A program made the position numbers and the translations under genes. From Xiphydria camelus (taxonomy: Eukaryota > Arthropoda > Insecta > Hymenoptera > Xiphydriidae), in contig OY783198.1 of assembly GCA_963678675.1 (NCBI GenBank), positions 8,820,012 to 8,884,011 of the forward strand: DNA of 64,000 nucleotides, given 5' to 3'. A model generated the notes under the pieces. The model was not told the origin of the DNA. It worked only from the letters and a program-made list of their open reading frames with translations, and did no database searches. Every line of letters begins with the position of its first letter. Within the stretch, counting starts at the first letter, position 1. Shown piece by piece: positions 12,447-24,442 of the stretch.

Positions 12447-12572
12447 ATGGAAATGATGGTATGGAAGCATAAGCCACTAGATGATTGAACTACCAAATGG
12501 TTGAGCAATTAGATGGCTCTACGGGACAATATTTATTCTTATTCTTCCAATCGCGTGGAGGCCCTAAAAGAG

Positions 12573-12654
12573 AGAGAGAGTAGGTCTTTAATTTCGACAG
12601 GGGAAACGCCACACCAAAGCACGACTCACACTCTCGAGTCGAAATTTTAGACCT
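12573..12654. repeat. Short hairpin insertion in K right arm
   Basis: Arms GTAGGTCT...ATTTCGAC and GTCGAAATTTTAGACCTAC face each other. The left K arm has no counterpart, so this is likely a small insertion. Confidence 0.65.
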
Positions 12655-12817
12655 ACTTGTTTAGGCTTATAGTAGGTCGATTTTCAATTGTATTAAAACA
12701 CTGTATATTGAGCGTAAAATGGTCCGTTAGTGAACATTTCACCAAATTTAGATTCAAAGCAGGAGCTCATATAGAGTAAAAAGCATCAACGTAGAGGGGT
12801 ACAATTTCGACTCGGAC

Positions 12818-14235
12818 TCTGTTAGCCTATCCGCCGTAGGACTCCGTGCGGTAGGATCCCAACCCGCGATCCCCGCTCCGAAACGCGCGTAACTTTCGGG
12901 CCACGCGTCGATTTCGCTCCGTACGCCTCTCTGACTGCGGTGCCAGTCGAACCGGGCGATACGAAGCGGCAGCCGTGAACCGACACGGTCTCCCCGGTGC
13001 GTAGCGCCCGGCCTGCCCGTTACACGGTAGTTTCTCTCTCTCGGGCGACGCTAACTGTCTACTTCCTAACTTAATCCGTAACTTCCGACGCCGCGGCAAT
13101 CTGACATCCTTTTTATTTTCATTGGCTCGCTCTCGGGCCTCTTGTCGGGGTCTCGTTCCCAGGATTTTTCTATCCGCGAGCGAGCGAGCAAGCGAACGAG
13201 CGACCGAGCGACCCGACTAATCAATTTATGTCGTTGCGCCGCTGCTCTCCGTGCGCGTCGCGTATACGCGCGCGCCCGCGCGCGGTGCTCCGATGCGGCT
13301 GCTCTCGAGGAGGGAGGGAGAGAGAGAGAGAGGAAGAGTGAGCGAGTGAGGGAGAGAGAAAGAGCAAATTGGCCGGTTCGACCGACAGAACGACAGACCG
13401 ACCATGTCGCTTGAGTGCGGCTTCCGTCGTCCACGTTACAGGTTCATAAAACCTGTTAACCGCTGATTATGCAGGGTGTCCCTGTGTCGGCTATCTTGCC
13501 GCGCAGCTGCGGCCAAGTTTGACCCTTAAAATAGTCCCTGATACGTCGGAGAGGTGACGGAAAGTGCGCTCTTCGAAAATATAAGTCGGTTATCTTTTCT
13601 TTACTGGCTTCTCTCGTTGTGGTAAAGTTACGATCGAGAAACCGACGGATCTCCTCTGTAATATCTCGAGCTTACGCGACGTCTCGAGTTCGATATTAAA
13701 TAGTTCCCGGACCTAATTACATAACGAACATACTTCGGGATACGTTGCACCGTGGCCGACATTTGCATCGGGTTATGAAGAAATTCTCGGCGGCGCGCAT
13801 TCGCCGGAATCCCGAGGATTTTAATTAAATCAACGGGGCCTCCGAGAGACGATGGAGGGGGACGGGGCGGACGAAACGCCCGTGTCGGAGATTCGTGTTT
13901 TCTCCTCTTCGCGAGTAGAGGGCGAAACGAAGGGGGGAGGATTCTCTTCCTCGCGCGTATTGCTCCGACGTCGAAGAATTTCACTCGAGACGGGAGGTCC
14001 TGCGGGTCGTCGTCGTCGTCGTCGTCGTCGTCGTCTCGCGGGGAAACTTGAGAGGAGAATTAAGAGGCGCGGTTGGTCGAGAGAAATGACGGGATGTTAG
14101 AGGATTCCTGACGGAACGGTTTATTTCGGTGACGTAGTCGGAGTGTTTGTTTCTTTCGTTAAATTAAATTGATTGAATCATTTTCGGTGTAGTGTGATGA
14201 TGATGTCGTACTGATGGTCCTACGTTTCCTCTATA
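12818..14235. other. GC-rich, no gene recognised
   Basis: Contains a GA-rich run at 13309-13332 and a (GTC)n run at 14006-14035. The frames across 12827-13434 and 13852-14100 are Arg/Ser-rich translations of simple sequence. Confidence 0.5.
14006..14035. repeat. (GTC)10 trinucleotide microsatellite
   Basis: Uninterrupted GTC units in CpG-rich DNA. Confidence 0.95.
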
Positions 14236-14413
14236 CACTGAGAAAAAAACCTTGGTCAATTTAACCAAAATCCTGGAGATGATAACAAAATCGTTTAGTG
14301 AAATATAGATCCTCTCCACCTATTTGGTTAAATTGACCACTTTTTGGTTAGAATAACTAAATGCGTCTAACTAGATGCATTTTGTCATTTTAACCTAATT
14401 ATTTTTCTCAGTG
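14236..14413. mobile_element. A-family TIR element, copy 3 (TA duplication intact)
   Basis: CACTGAGAAAAAAAC at the left and TTATTTTTCTCAGTG at the right are each flanked directly by TA. At 178 bp it is an internally shortened A element. Confidence 0.9.
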
Positions 14414-14935
14414 TAGTTAGGGTCTATTTAATTGTACTATAGGTATTGATATATATTTCCAATATAAAAAGATTGTCAACTATATCGAATACGTAATGTA
14501 CCATAGCTTTGATTAAACGAAAGATATAAGTATTCAAAATTTGTATTCACAAAAAGTGTTCAATAATCAATGACAGGACTAGGCTCTTATTTCAATCGCG
14601 ATTATCTACAATCGCCACGAATTATCGTTTATCTTCCAATTAAAAATTTATAAATTTATTTCATTCATCTTGAAAGGCCGATCTAAAAAAAATAATAATT
14701 CTGATTGTCGATTGATGTGGGATTGACGGAACCCACAGATAAAAGGGTTGAAAATAAGTGTAAAAATCAGAGTAGATTAAAGAAACTATATATCCAACCC
14801 CCCCCCCCTGCAATTGATCTGGGATCGATCAGGGCCATACACAGGCACAGAAGATTCATGAATCTGGCTTATTGTTAGTTTTACAAGCCATATATGAGAC
14901 ATACTTCGGTAAACAGGACCTGATATTGCGATCTA

Positions 14936-15235
14936 CCTAGCCAGACATATAACGTAAATTTTGCAGCAATTTTACGAAGACCTGCTATTTATGCAATTGA
15001 ACGATGAAATTATACTTCAGGAATGTTAAGTAAGTGCACATGTTGCTGTGATTCAGTAAGTTATGCTTTACGTAAATTTAATATCAATATCAAATTTAGA
15101 TCGTACGATCTAAATTTGATATATTTTTTGCAATGTACATTTGTAACGAGCGATTTCTGTTAATGAGACGTAAGAAAATTAAAAATAACGTTGACATGCC
15201 ATAAATCAGGAATATCTAACTGAATACATCATACA
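14936..15235. repeat. G repeat, copy 1, with a 36-bp perfect palindrome
   Basis: It aligns with 28746-29380 through blocks such as TAAATTTTGCAGCAA, GTAACnAnCGnnTTnTnTTAAT and ATGnCC. A perfect 36-bp palindrome centred on GTAC occupies 15087-15122. The other copy is interrupted at this centre. Confidence 0.75.
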
Positions 15236-15461
15236 TTTACATTTCTATCCGCGAGAAGCTTCCAGCGCGAATTGTTACGTTACTTTCTCAAGCTTCCCAT
15301 TTCGATTGAAAAAAAAAAAAGAGTTCGATACCGACAACAATACAAATTTCATAGCGAACGAGATAATCGAACGCCAAATCATCGATTCCAACGTCCTAAA
15401 AGGACCGTGCCAACAATTTTCCTCCCGATATCAGCTCTTTCCCACTCGACGCCGCGTCTCT

Positions 15462-15481
15462 CGCGCGCGCGCGCGCGCGCG
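15462..15481. repeat. (CG)10 run
   Basis: Alternating CG dinucleotides, a typical Z-DNA-prone sequence. Confidence 0.92.
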
Positions 15482-15701
15482 TATAAAGTACTTTTCTTTC
15501 CCGCGCGACAAAGACGACGCCAAAAAGAAAGCGATCATCTTATCTCCATCCGCAAATACATTTATCTCGCTCGCGTCCATCCCCCCTTCTCTCTCCACCG
15601 CACCCCCAACCACTCTCCCTCTCACCTCCACAAGCGCGCCAACGCCACGTGTACGTATATAGGTACCCGCCGAAACAGAAATTACCCACGTAGGAAACAC
15701 G

Positions 15702-15702
<1 letters not shown>

Positions 15703-15756
<54 letters not shown>
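15703..15756. repeat. (GA)27 microsatellite
   Basis: Uninterrupted GA dinucleotides. Confidence 0.97.
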
Positions 15757-15758
<2 letters not shown>

Positions 15759-15991
15759 CGCAGATATAAATTTCGTCGAGCTCAGATAAGGAATCTTAAA
15801 TCTTCCTTTATCGCAAAGTAAATTCCAAGCGGGGCCGAGAGAGAGAGAAAGAGAGCGCGCGATGGGGGTGCGCTTTACGAATAGAAGTACAAGGACGGCG
15901 CTGGCCAACACTTCCCACGGTTACGGGGGGGACGCGCCCGCATTTCGGGGATTTAAGCGCCGATTTAAACCCGCCGCGACTCGCCGGAGAG

Positions 15992-16014
15992 ACAGAGAGA
16001 GAGAGAGAGAGAGA
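15992..16014. repeat. (GA)n microsatellite
   Basis: Short GA run within GC-rich DNA. Confidence 0.93.
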
Positions 16015-16261
16015 TTATACCCCGTTCTCTCTCGCGGAATATCCTCTCCTCTCGCCGCGTCTAATTCCAGACGACGACGCGCGGGACGCGGAAGAAAGGC
16101 GGAAGAGAGGAGGAATTTTCGGAGGAAATCGAATGTTTCGAGTTTCGGGAGTTTCCAACTTTTTCTCCCCCTCCTTCGCCTCGCCTACCTTGGCAAATCC
16201 GCGAGTACGGACTTCGGAATGCTATTTTTGGGTGGAGGGCGGGAGAAGCGGAGAGGGAGCT

Positions 16262-16287
<26 letters not shown>
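16262..16287. repeat. (GA)13 microsatellite
   Basis: Uninterrupted GA dinucleotides. Confidence 0.95.
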
Positions 16288-16292
<5 letters not shown>

Positions 16293-16721
16293 GCGTCGTT
16301 GTTCGAGGGTGACTCTCCGTGTCGAGAGCAAAGTTCTCTCCTTTTACGAGAAAGCCGACGTCAGGGAGATCAAAGAGGGAGGGGTGTTATGAAAAGTTGG
16401 TAGAGGGATCTACGCGCGGAGATTTGAATTCCACATGATCTGTCGGGTGTATGCGTGACGTCGATAAACGTGCCGATGCATAATACATAGCGATACGCCG
16501 CGCTGGCCGAGTGTTCTCTAGGAGCGCGCGGTTGTCAACCTGGAGTAGGTGCGCGAAACGATACCGCGGGAGAGAATTAGTCTCGTCTCTTCGCATATGG
16601 ATCGACGCTCGTTGAATATCCGAGAAAAAATGCCATCTCCTATGAGTATTTCTTACGTGTCCTTTTAGTCTAAAAATATCATTTATCGATTGTGTAAGTT
16701 ATGAGTTTATGAGCAATTGTA

Positions 16722-16922
16722 CACTGAGAACAAAATTTAATTCATCGAAATAAACGTGTTTTTGGATGGTCCTGAGAGCATATTTATTCAATTCGAATGA
16801 GTACCAATAATATTAATATATATGTGTAATCGATGCTCGTTCTAATCGAGAATAAATGTGCTTTTAGGACTATTAAAGAAAAACCTGTTTATTTCGATGA
16901 TGCTAACTTTTTTGTCTCAGTG
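16722..16922. mobile_element. C-family TIR element, copy 3 (TA duplication intact)
   Basis: CACTGAGAACAAAATTT to TTTTTTGTCTCAGTG, flanked by TA at 16720-16721 and 16923-16924. Internal arms (GCATATTTATTCAATTCGAATGA) match other C copies. Confidence 0.88.
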
Positions 16923-17895
16923 TACGTACAAAAAGTGATACACTTCACGATAAATGAGTTTTGTGTACGCCTTTCACTAGGTGCAGCCTAGTAATGATTA
17001 TCATCGGTCGATCGTTGTAATCAGGAGTCAATCAATATGCTACCGATCCCATTCGCTCGATTCTCCATCGGGAAGGAAGAAAAATCGAAACAACCTCTTG
17101 AGCGATTAAAAATCTCATGAACAAATATCTACGCGAATATTTATATCTAAATATGGATTGTATAACAACAACAACTGATGCCAAAATTCGACGTCACGAT
17201 AAATGTTCGTCATACGATGATACGGATCTGCAAATCAATTGAAGAACGTAGTAGACGAAAATAAAAAATATATAGATAATAACAAGATAATCGCATTTCA
17301 AGCGAATGCCACCGAATGACACCAATTCTCGCGACACATTTCAAAAAATACGGGAATACTTTCGTCGTGTTTCCCTGTTATCCAAAAATACCCCAGACAT
17401 TGGCGCGCGGGGGATGGATACGCGCATCCGTATACTTCCCTCCTCTCCTTCCCCGGAAGTAATCGCGGCCCAACGATCAATTCAGCGACTGCGCGCCTTC
17501 GCCGGCGAAGGCGAATCGCGCGCCGTTAAAGGACCGAGTTGACCACCGCGCCCGCGCCGCCGAGAGTCGGTCGCATTACGCTCGGCGAGTGTACTCGCCG
17601 GAGTGCTCACGCATAGACGCGTAATGTATGTCTGTAGGTTAATGCAATTCACTCAGATCTCATTGCGAGAATTGTACCGGCGGAGAATTGATTGATTGGC
17701 TCTTTCATTTCAGCGTCGTCCATTATAATTCGTATCGCCGAATGAAAATACGCTCTCGACCGAATCATCGCGGCTTTGCGATCCACCGCGTTGGGGCAAA
17801 TCTCAAGGATCGTTTAAAAGTAGCGTCGTGTCATTCAATTCGATCGGGCTTTGAAGAAATCTTCGTAACTAGGCTGTAAATGAATTTGTATTAAA
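16923..17895. other. No gene recognised
   Basis: Mixed sequence; short overlapping frames only. Confidence 0.5.
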
Positions 17896-18129
17896 CTTAA
17901 TATAATTGTACCTATGTAAAGTTTTTATCGAAAATATGTGATTATGAAAAATAATACACTCTGCTATGAAATATATATTCAATTTAATATAATTCTATAT
18001 AAAGTTCAATATTCAAAATATTCAATTCAAGTTTCACAAGAGAGAGTATATTAATTTTCACAATTATATATAGGTAGGTACCTATATATCACATAAAAGC
18101 TTTATATACAATTATATTCAAAATAAAAA
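17896..18129. repeat. E foldback repeat, copy 1
   Basis: AT-rich inverted arms contain TATATAAAGCTTTTAT-type sequence and ATGAAAAnTAATA...TATTAATTTTCA. Related copies lie at 18556, 20434 and 45430. Confidence 0.72.
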
Positions 18130-18555
18130 TTTTTCTTAGAGCGTATGCTTCGTAACTATGAGATATCAGTTGTTGCAACAGCATGCTCACCGGTGGATCG
18201 ACTTTTTTATTTAAAATTTCATATTAAAAAAGTAAGAACCTTGCCTACATCGTTTAGTCCTCTTTGAAAGCTCCTGACACGAAGTCCCTGAAAGTTTTCC
18301 CATAGAAAAATAGCCGCGATTAAAGTTAATGTATATAATTATTGTATATAAAGTTTCAATCCTATACGTGATTATGAATAGGTTATCGACCAAAAGTTTA
18401 AAAGTTAGAAATGTTCATAAAAATCCAAGTAAACTTAAATTTTTCAAGAATACTTGACGTGATAGAACTTTCTTATTATTATTTTTTAAATCAACACCAA
18501 AAAATACATAAAGGTCAGTTGTCACTTCCCTTGTATTTTTTTCATCGCAGGCTTG
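18130..18555. other. Left member of a local direct duplication, then AT-rich spacer
   Basis: 18130-18325 recurs at 18735-18920 beyond the E repeat, with shared blocks such as AACTATGAGATATCAGTTG and GACACGAAGTCCCT. No gene is evident. Confidence 0.65.
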
Positions 18556-18734
18556 TGTAATTAATATACTCCATTATGAAATGTATAATCAAATTAACAT
18601 AACTGTATATAAAGTTAAATAAATATTTAAGTACCTATTACAAATTCCACATGGGAATATATTAATTTTCATAATTATATACAGGGGTATTGGATATAGA
18701 AGTTTTATATACAATTATATTAAAAATACAAACT
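18556..18734. repeat. E foldback repeat, copy 2
   Basis: It shares AACTGTATATAAAGTT and AATATATTAATTTTCATAATTA with copies 1 and 3 but lacks the outer left arm. Confidence 0.7.
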
Positions 18735-20433
18735 TTTTTCTTATACAGCATGCTTCGCAACTATGAGATATCAGTTGCTCGCCGGTAAATAAACTTTTTT
18801 ATCGAAAACTTCGTGCTAAAAAAGTAAAAACTTTCCCTACGTCATTAAATCCCTTTCGAAAGCCCCCGACACGAAGTCCCTTGAAGTGTGTTCTCCGTAA
18901 ACAGAATAGCCGCGACGAAACGCAGAAAGAAGACAGAGAGCGACTGGTATTTTTCAAAAATACCCTTACGGAGTCCCCGCCAAAGGTATTCGGAATGCTC
19001 GTAAAAGCCTTCAAAATTGCGTTCTCGAAGAACATCTCGGTTACCGCATTTTTACGTGGTGCCGTCGAGTGGCCGCCACGCGTGACGCGCGCTTCCAAAT
19101 CCTATCCTTTTCTCTCCTTTCGAGGATCTCCCGAAACGCTTCCATCGCGCTCATCGACGGACTTTTATTAAGAGCGAGAATTCTATCTTATCTCGAATTC
19201 GACACCGCGTCCTACTCTCCGAGGACGGCTCCGCGCCCGACTTTTCAACCCCGAAGAGAGTCGAGAGCGATACAAGGGCTGCGACGTGCGAGGACGTCGA
19301 ATTTCGTAACATCTGTGAGTACCGCGCCGCCGACTAGATCCGCTCGCGTAGCGGGAACACGACTCCGCGCGCGTACACGTAACGCGCGCCACACGCACGT
19401 GACGCGCACACAGAGACGCGCGTCGCACGCACCAGAAGAGCAAAGCGGCAGATGTTCGAACGCGCGAGTGGAAAACCGGTCGTGTTGATGTAGCTGCTGT
19501 CGCGAATCGCTATAAAAATATCCGCCATTGTGAGCGACGCCTAAGCCCGTCGCGTAACGGTTCCGCGCGTCGTACGACGTGAGGGAAAGATAGATAGAGA
19601 GGAGAGAGAGAGAGGCGCGCGTATTTTTGATTGCGTTATTCTTCGACAATTTTTACTACCGAAGCAGCGACGCTTTCGCCCAGCCTATAAATTCCCCCGG
19701 TCGCGATCCTGTCTCCTCTCTCGTCGATGCGCCCCGCTAGAGCGGAAGGGATGGAACCGCGCCGCGTTTCTCTTCTTTTTTTCCTTCTCACGCGCGGCAA
19801 CGCGTCGGCACGGAAGCGCGCGAGCCATCGAGCAAAGCGAAAGAGTCCATCGCCGTGGATATATCGAAACGGAGGCGACCGCGTGAAGTTTCCACGTCGG
19901 CGGTTCCTTCGCTCCTGCGCGTACATGGGTACGCCGAGTAAGTAGGTATACTCTGCTTACGCTCCTCCTCGACCGAGCGTTTTAACGCGCGGGAAAGTAA
20001 CAGGACGCATTAATAGATTTAACATAACAAAGGACCTCGGGCCGATACGCGTCATCAATTCTCGAACAAAAATGGCCTCGCGCAGGACCAACAAAAACCC
20101 CAGGTATACAGGAGCCCGACGGCGAGCCCAGGTCGAAAATAATTGTGGACAGCTGCCGCGCGCTCGCGCTCCTCCTTGCCGTCGTGGAGTATAGTAGGAG
20201 GATATCGTCGGCGGCCGACGTCGTCCGTCTCTCGGCGTACCGCCACTGCGCCACGGACACTCGAGCGCGATGATCGAACGCGGTGGGTTTTTACGGGGGA
20301 CTTTCGAGGGATAATTAAGGGCGAAACCAAGACTTAACCCCTTTTCGATTATTGTTCTAAACGGAGATTTTGTATAAAACATGTTTTCTTCTACCCTTTA
20401 AACAAATTTAGTTTCAAGCTGTTAACATACTAT
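18735..20433. other. Right member of local duplication, then CpG-rich DNA; no gene recognised
   Basis: 18735-18920 duplicates 18130-18325. From about 19000 to 20340 the DNA is GC-rich with many Arg-rich chance frames on both strands. Confidence 0.5.
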
Positions 20434-20650
20434 AGGTAATTGCGTATAAAGCTTTTATTCAAAATGTGATCATGAAAATTAATATACTTCATTATTAAAT
20501 TTATAGATATTTAATTGGATAGAATTGTACATAAAGTTCGACAAATATTTAATATACAACTTCCACAAGGGAGTATATTAATTTTCATAATTACATGTAT
20601 TGGATGAAAGCTTGATATACAATTAATAATTATATTAAAAATACAGATTT
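20434..20650. repeat. E foldback repeat, copy 3
   Basis: Arms GTATAAAGCTTTTATTC and GATGAAAGCTTGATATAC flank an AT-rich core. Confidence 0.74.
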
Positions 20651-20758
20651 ATCTTAGAGTCTATCTTTATTCCGTCACCGCGTATTTATGTATCGTTGAA
20701 TGTTCACGTACAGCAATTAACTGCTTCGGTTTCCCGCGAAAGTGCAATTGAGAAACCG

Positions 20759-21749
20759 CATTGAGAAAAATAACCTGGTCAATCAAACCAAAATCCTGGA
20801 GACCATAGCCAAGCCGTTTGGTGACATATGGAGTCTCAATCTGTTTGGTTAGACTGACCATTTTCTGGTTAGAGTAACTAGACATCTAGTTGAAATGACT
20901 AAAGCTAGGAATCCACTACACGACTCGACTCGACTCGACACGACACGACTCGACACGACACGGTGACAAAAATTTGCGTGGTGTGTCCACTGGAATCGAC
21001 GCGACACGACTCGACGCTACTCGACACGATGGTAGTGCTTCGTCCTTTTAAATTTTAACGTACAAGGATGCATCGTGTATGGCTCTATAATTTTTCCAAT
21101 TATTGCTTCTCTGTAACATCTATACAGATAGAAATTTACTATATAACTATTTATGTTTACTTGGTCTATTCAAGGCTTTTGAGATTTCTTCTCAAGCTTC
21201 GTTGCGTATATTTTGGTCTCTATATTTCAAACTATGTATATTTTACAGCATCTCATATGCTCTAACTTTATTAATGAGATCCTCCTCCATTCCTCTGCGA
21301 AATTAATGTAAAATCTTCGAACTGTTCTTCTCAACTCTTTCCAAGCAAGACTGCCGCAATTCAACTGTTCGCTCATCGGTCCATATCTCGATGTGCACGC
21401 AAACCGTGTCCACTAGGCTCGACTCGACTCGACTCGACTCGACGCGACAAATTTCTGGCCAGCCAGAAAAGTGTCGTGTCGAGTCGAGTCGAGTCGAGTC
21501 GTGTAGAGCCTAGTAGATTTCTACGCCATTTAAATACATGGAAAATCATGCGATCAGAAACGCGTCGTGTCGAGTCGCGTCGAGTCGTGTCGTGTCGAGT
21601 CGAGTGTAGTGGATTCCTAGCTTTAACATGTAGTTAGAATAACTAGATATTTGGTTCAACTTACTAGTATATTTTGGTTAGAATAACTAGACTCGTTTGA
21701 CCAGATACGCTTATTGTTAGTCATTTTAACCAAATTATTTTTCTCAGTG
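20759..21749. mobile_element. A-family TIR element, copy 4, interrupted
   Basis: CATTGAGAAAAATAACC to TTATTTTTCTCAGTG with standard A modules. The interior is split after GAAATGACTA by a 722-bp insertion at 20902-21623; removing the insertion restores the A-family order. Confidence 0.87.
20902..21623. mobile_element. L element: CGACT/CGACA-pentamer TIR element with TA duplication
   Basis: The inverted termini AAGCTAGGAATCCACTACAC/GTGTAGTGGATTCCTAGCTT are followed inward by runs of CGACT and CGACA pentamers. TA flanks both ends (20900-20901 and 21624-21625). A further inverted pentamer hairpin occupies about 21413-21530, around the core GGCCAGCCAGAAAAG. The AT-rich centre (21068-21306) contains short frames with hydrophobic translations but no recognised transposase. 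Confidence 0.85.
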
Positions 21750-22718
21750 CGGCAAAAACTATTTCACCTTTTAAAATTCAAAGTTACTTATAGACTGGCT
21801 GCATTATAAAGTAGCAAGAGTTGCATAATTCAAATTGCAATTACCACTGCATCATTCCTGTGATAATCTGTATTCGTATCTCCACGGGGATGTAAAAAAA
21901 AGATGAGCTTTCCGTTCCATTTATAACGCAGCCGAGTTTATGTGGACGATAATATAGCCCCCGACTCGCCCGCAGGAGACGAAGGCGCCTCGCTAAAGTT
22001 ACAGCCGGAGGTCCTGGGTCCTATTGTAGTAGGCGTACCGCTGTCGAGAACATCTGACCGCGCGCGCTACACGTACGTAAGTTGGGATCGTCGACGACGG
22101 AGTTCTTTGGGATTATCTCCGTCCGACTTCGAGGTAAGAACTGCGAGTTATCGTCTCCGAGGTTATCGTCGGAAATTTAACGACGTGGCCGGGCAGGGGA
22201 GGCAGATATCCCTGAGATAGGTATAGAGACCTGGTCGAGCGTATACCGCATCACCCGTCCGAGGCTCCCGAGGAGAGACTCCGAAGCCGGAGGAGGTCAC
22301 TTCGGGCGTTTCGGACTCTCGTATTTACAAACGTACCTGGATGTTTAGGCCGGTAGCCATATCAGTTCGGTCTCGAGGATAAAACGATCTCGGGACGATA
22401 TATGTATACTCATGTCCAACGAGGAGTTTTCTACGTCATTTTGATATTATTTTATTTAGGTTTTAGACTACGAATATCAATTTTTTAAATTGCAGTTGCA
22501 ATCTCAACTTCGTTTCGCGCGACGAGATTCGTTTAGAAATCAATTTTGTCTTGGAGTTTCTCATTATCAGAAGATTTCTACTGATTTTTCGAAATGTCTC
22601 GAAAAACTACCCCAACACGAATGCAAATACAATTATTCCAAGAATGTCCAAAAAATTCGCTTAAAAAATGAATAATTATATTTTCAAACTATACAAATAC
22701 TTAAGCTACTGTCAATTA
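21750..22718. other. No gene recognised
   Basis: The middle (21940-22320) is GC-rich with a 92-codon frame lacking features; the rest is AT-rich. Confidence 0.5.
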
Positions 22719-22938
22719 GGGTAAAAGTGGGGTAAACACCCCGGTTCATATATTTAACTTTGAATATGATTATCTCGGAATACAGTTGAGATACATGAAC
22801 AATCGAAAGCAGCTTTTTCGTAATAAAAATGCAGACGAACATTTTTTGTTCCAACTTTTTTTCGATATTTCTAACTACCTTTGAGATAATCGATTTTGAG
22901 CTTGCACCTGAACTAAGGCTTTCATCCCACCTTTACAT
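22719..22938. mobile_element. I-family TIR element, copy 2 (decayed)
   Basis: It starts TA then GGGTAAAAGTGG and follows the order of the 8966 copy (ATTTAACTTTGAA, GAGATA, GATAATCG). The right end is degraded to CACCTTTACA. Confidence 0.72.
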
Positions 22939-23841
22939 GGCGTTTTCAGTTGGCAAAACGACAAAAAAGGATGAAATACGATCGCAACTATGTTTCTCCA
23001 CAACTGTACAAGAACGTACCCGTAAATATCGATCGATGCGAATGATCGAGCGCTATAATCGACTGCCCGAACCATCGGCGGCGTCCGCACGATAAAACAC
23101 CCGTTGGAAAATATTTAAAAAGTCAAAAGGACGCTATATATATACCGCGCGAACGTAGATCTCACTAAGCATACGTAAGACGTGTACGCGCTCGGACAGC
23201 TGGCGCGTTCTCCCGAGATTTCCGATTTTTTCCTCCGCGCGCGCCGTAAAAGGAAATGGATTTCCTCCACACGTGGTCCTCGTTTGAGCGGATAGATCGG
23301 TCCCGAACCCGAGAAACATCTGTCCCGGAGTCCTCGCGGTCTCACGAAGTCGCTGTCGGCGTCGGGCGAGCTCGATCCCCGGCGAGGAATCGATTCCCGG
23401 AGATCGAGAGCAAGATTTGCCTCTCCCCGACATCTGATTCAACAGGGTAGACACCGTGTATTAACAAGGGTGGAAAATCCCCCCCCCCCTTTCTCGCGCG
23501 CGCACCCTCCTCATCCCTCGTATACTCCGGTGTGTGCCCCGCTAACGAAGCCTAAGTCGAGACCTGAGTTAGTCCCAGGATTAATGAGGGAACCGCGCGA
23601 GCAGATGTCGGTCGGTCGTTCCCGTTGTTTGTAGGAAACGAAATATAGATGACAACCGATGACAGAAGCGGTATACCGTGTCATCGTCCTCTCGGCTCGT
23701 CCTCATTCCCTCGCCTTTTCTATCGTGGCCCCTTCTCCCGTATTTACCTCTTTCCCTCGCTATTTTCCGCCGTATCGATCACGACTAGAAGTAGGAGAGT
23801 AAGGGGAGAAAAAACTCTCTAGTGTTCCGACACAATGTTGT
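22939..23841. other. No gene recognised
   Basis: GC-rich 23130-23640 with a poly-C run near 23478. Minus-strand frames at 23115-23454 are Arg/Ser-rich chance frames. Confidence 0.5.
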
Positions 23842-24165
23842 CGTAATTCGATATTTGTATAAAAAAAATATCCATATTTTTTTAAATTCAGTTTATAATT
23901 TATATAGATACACATATTCGATATAACACGAAAAAGAAAGTGGCCGAAGAAATAATTATTCACTGAGTCGCAAGTCCGTTTCTCTTTACAAGATCGTGAC
24001 GTCATGGAAAAGCTAAAGAGATGTATTTATGTCGAGCAACGAGTGCGAGAGTGATAGTCTTACAAGACGATGACGTAGCTGCATTTCAAAATATCGTTTT
24101 CTGGCTTAAAACAGACCGGAAATGAAGAATGAAAATTGTTTCCCAATTTTTCGATTCCCAGTCTA
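23842..24165 (+). repeat. M dispersed repeat, copy 1
   Basis: It shares an order of blocks with 40884-41212 (inverted) and 58531-58888: CGTAATTCG, AATATnCnTATTTTTnAAnTCA, GAGCAACGnGTGCGAGAG and ATGACGTAGCTGCATTT. It holds a full CRE-like TGACGTCA at 23997-24004. Strand is relative to this copy. Confidence 0.85.
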
Positions 24166-24442
24166 TCCTTTCACTCAGTAGAGAAATTAATGTTAGTTTT
24201 GTGAAAATTATAGACGTGGCTCACACACATAAGGAACTAAGTACTTAGCGTATGATTCGAAGAAGTATCTGAATTTAAACCAACGTAACGTTCGATATGA
24301 TATATCGAAGCAGATATTGAGGCGATGACTGATGGGAAATATATTTGATTAAATTCTACAGCAACATGATTCGTTACTGTAATTATTCTTTCGACTGCTG
24401 CACATACATTTCTGTGTCACTATTGCGATTGGATTAGAAGCA

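Larger units (their letters stand above)
11421..12817. mobile_element. K element: about 1.4 kb with long inverted repeats
   Basis: The first roughly 270 bp (from TCCGAGTCGAAA) return inverted at the right end (to TTTCGACTCGGA). Shared blocks include CGACCTACTATAA, TTGGAAGAATA and TAGAGCCATCTAAT. The right arm carries an extra hairpin of about 80 bp at 12573-12654. The centre holds a 135-bp tandem dimer and a C-family insertion. There is no coding capacity, so this is a non-autonomous element of unassigned superfamily. Confidence 0.8.
15236..16721. other. GC-rich, microsatellite-rich; no gene recognised
   Basis: Contains a CG run and three GA arrays. The 165-codon frame at 15272-15769 is a translation of these simple repeats ending in Arg-Glu alternation. 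Confidence 0.55.

Noticed and set aside
15272..15769. A 165-codon plus-strand frame
   Set aside because: It ends in a translated (GA)n microsatellite and has an overlapping frame of similar length. It is simple-sequence chance.
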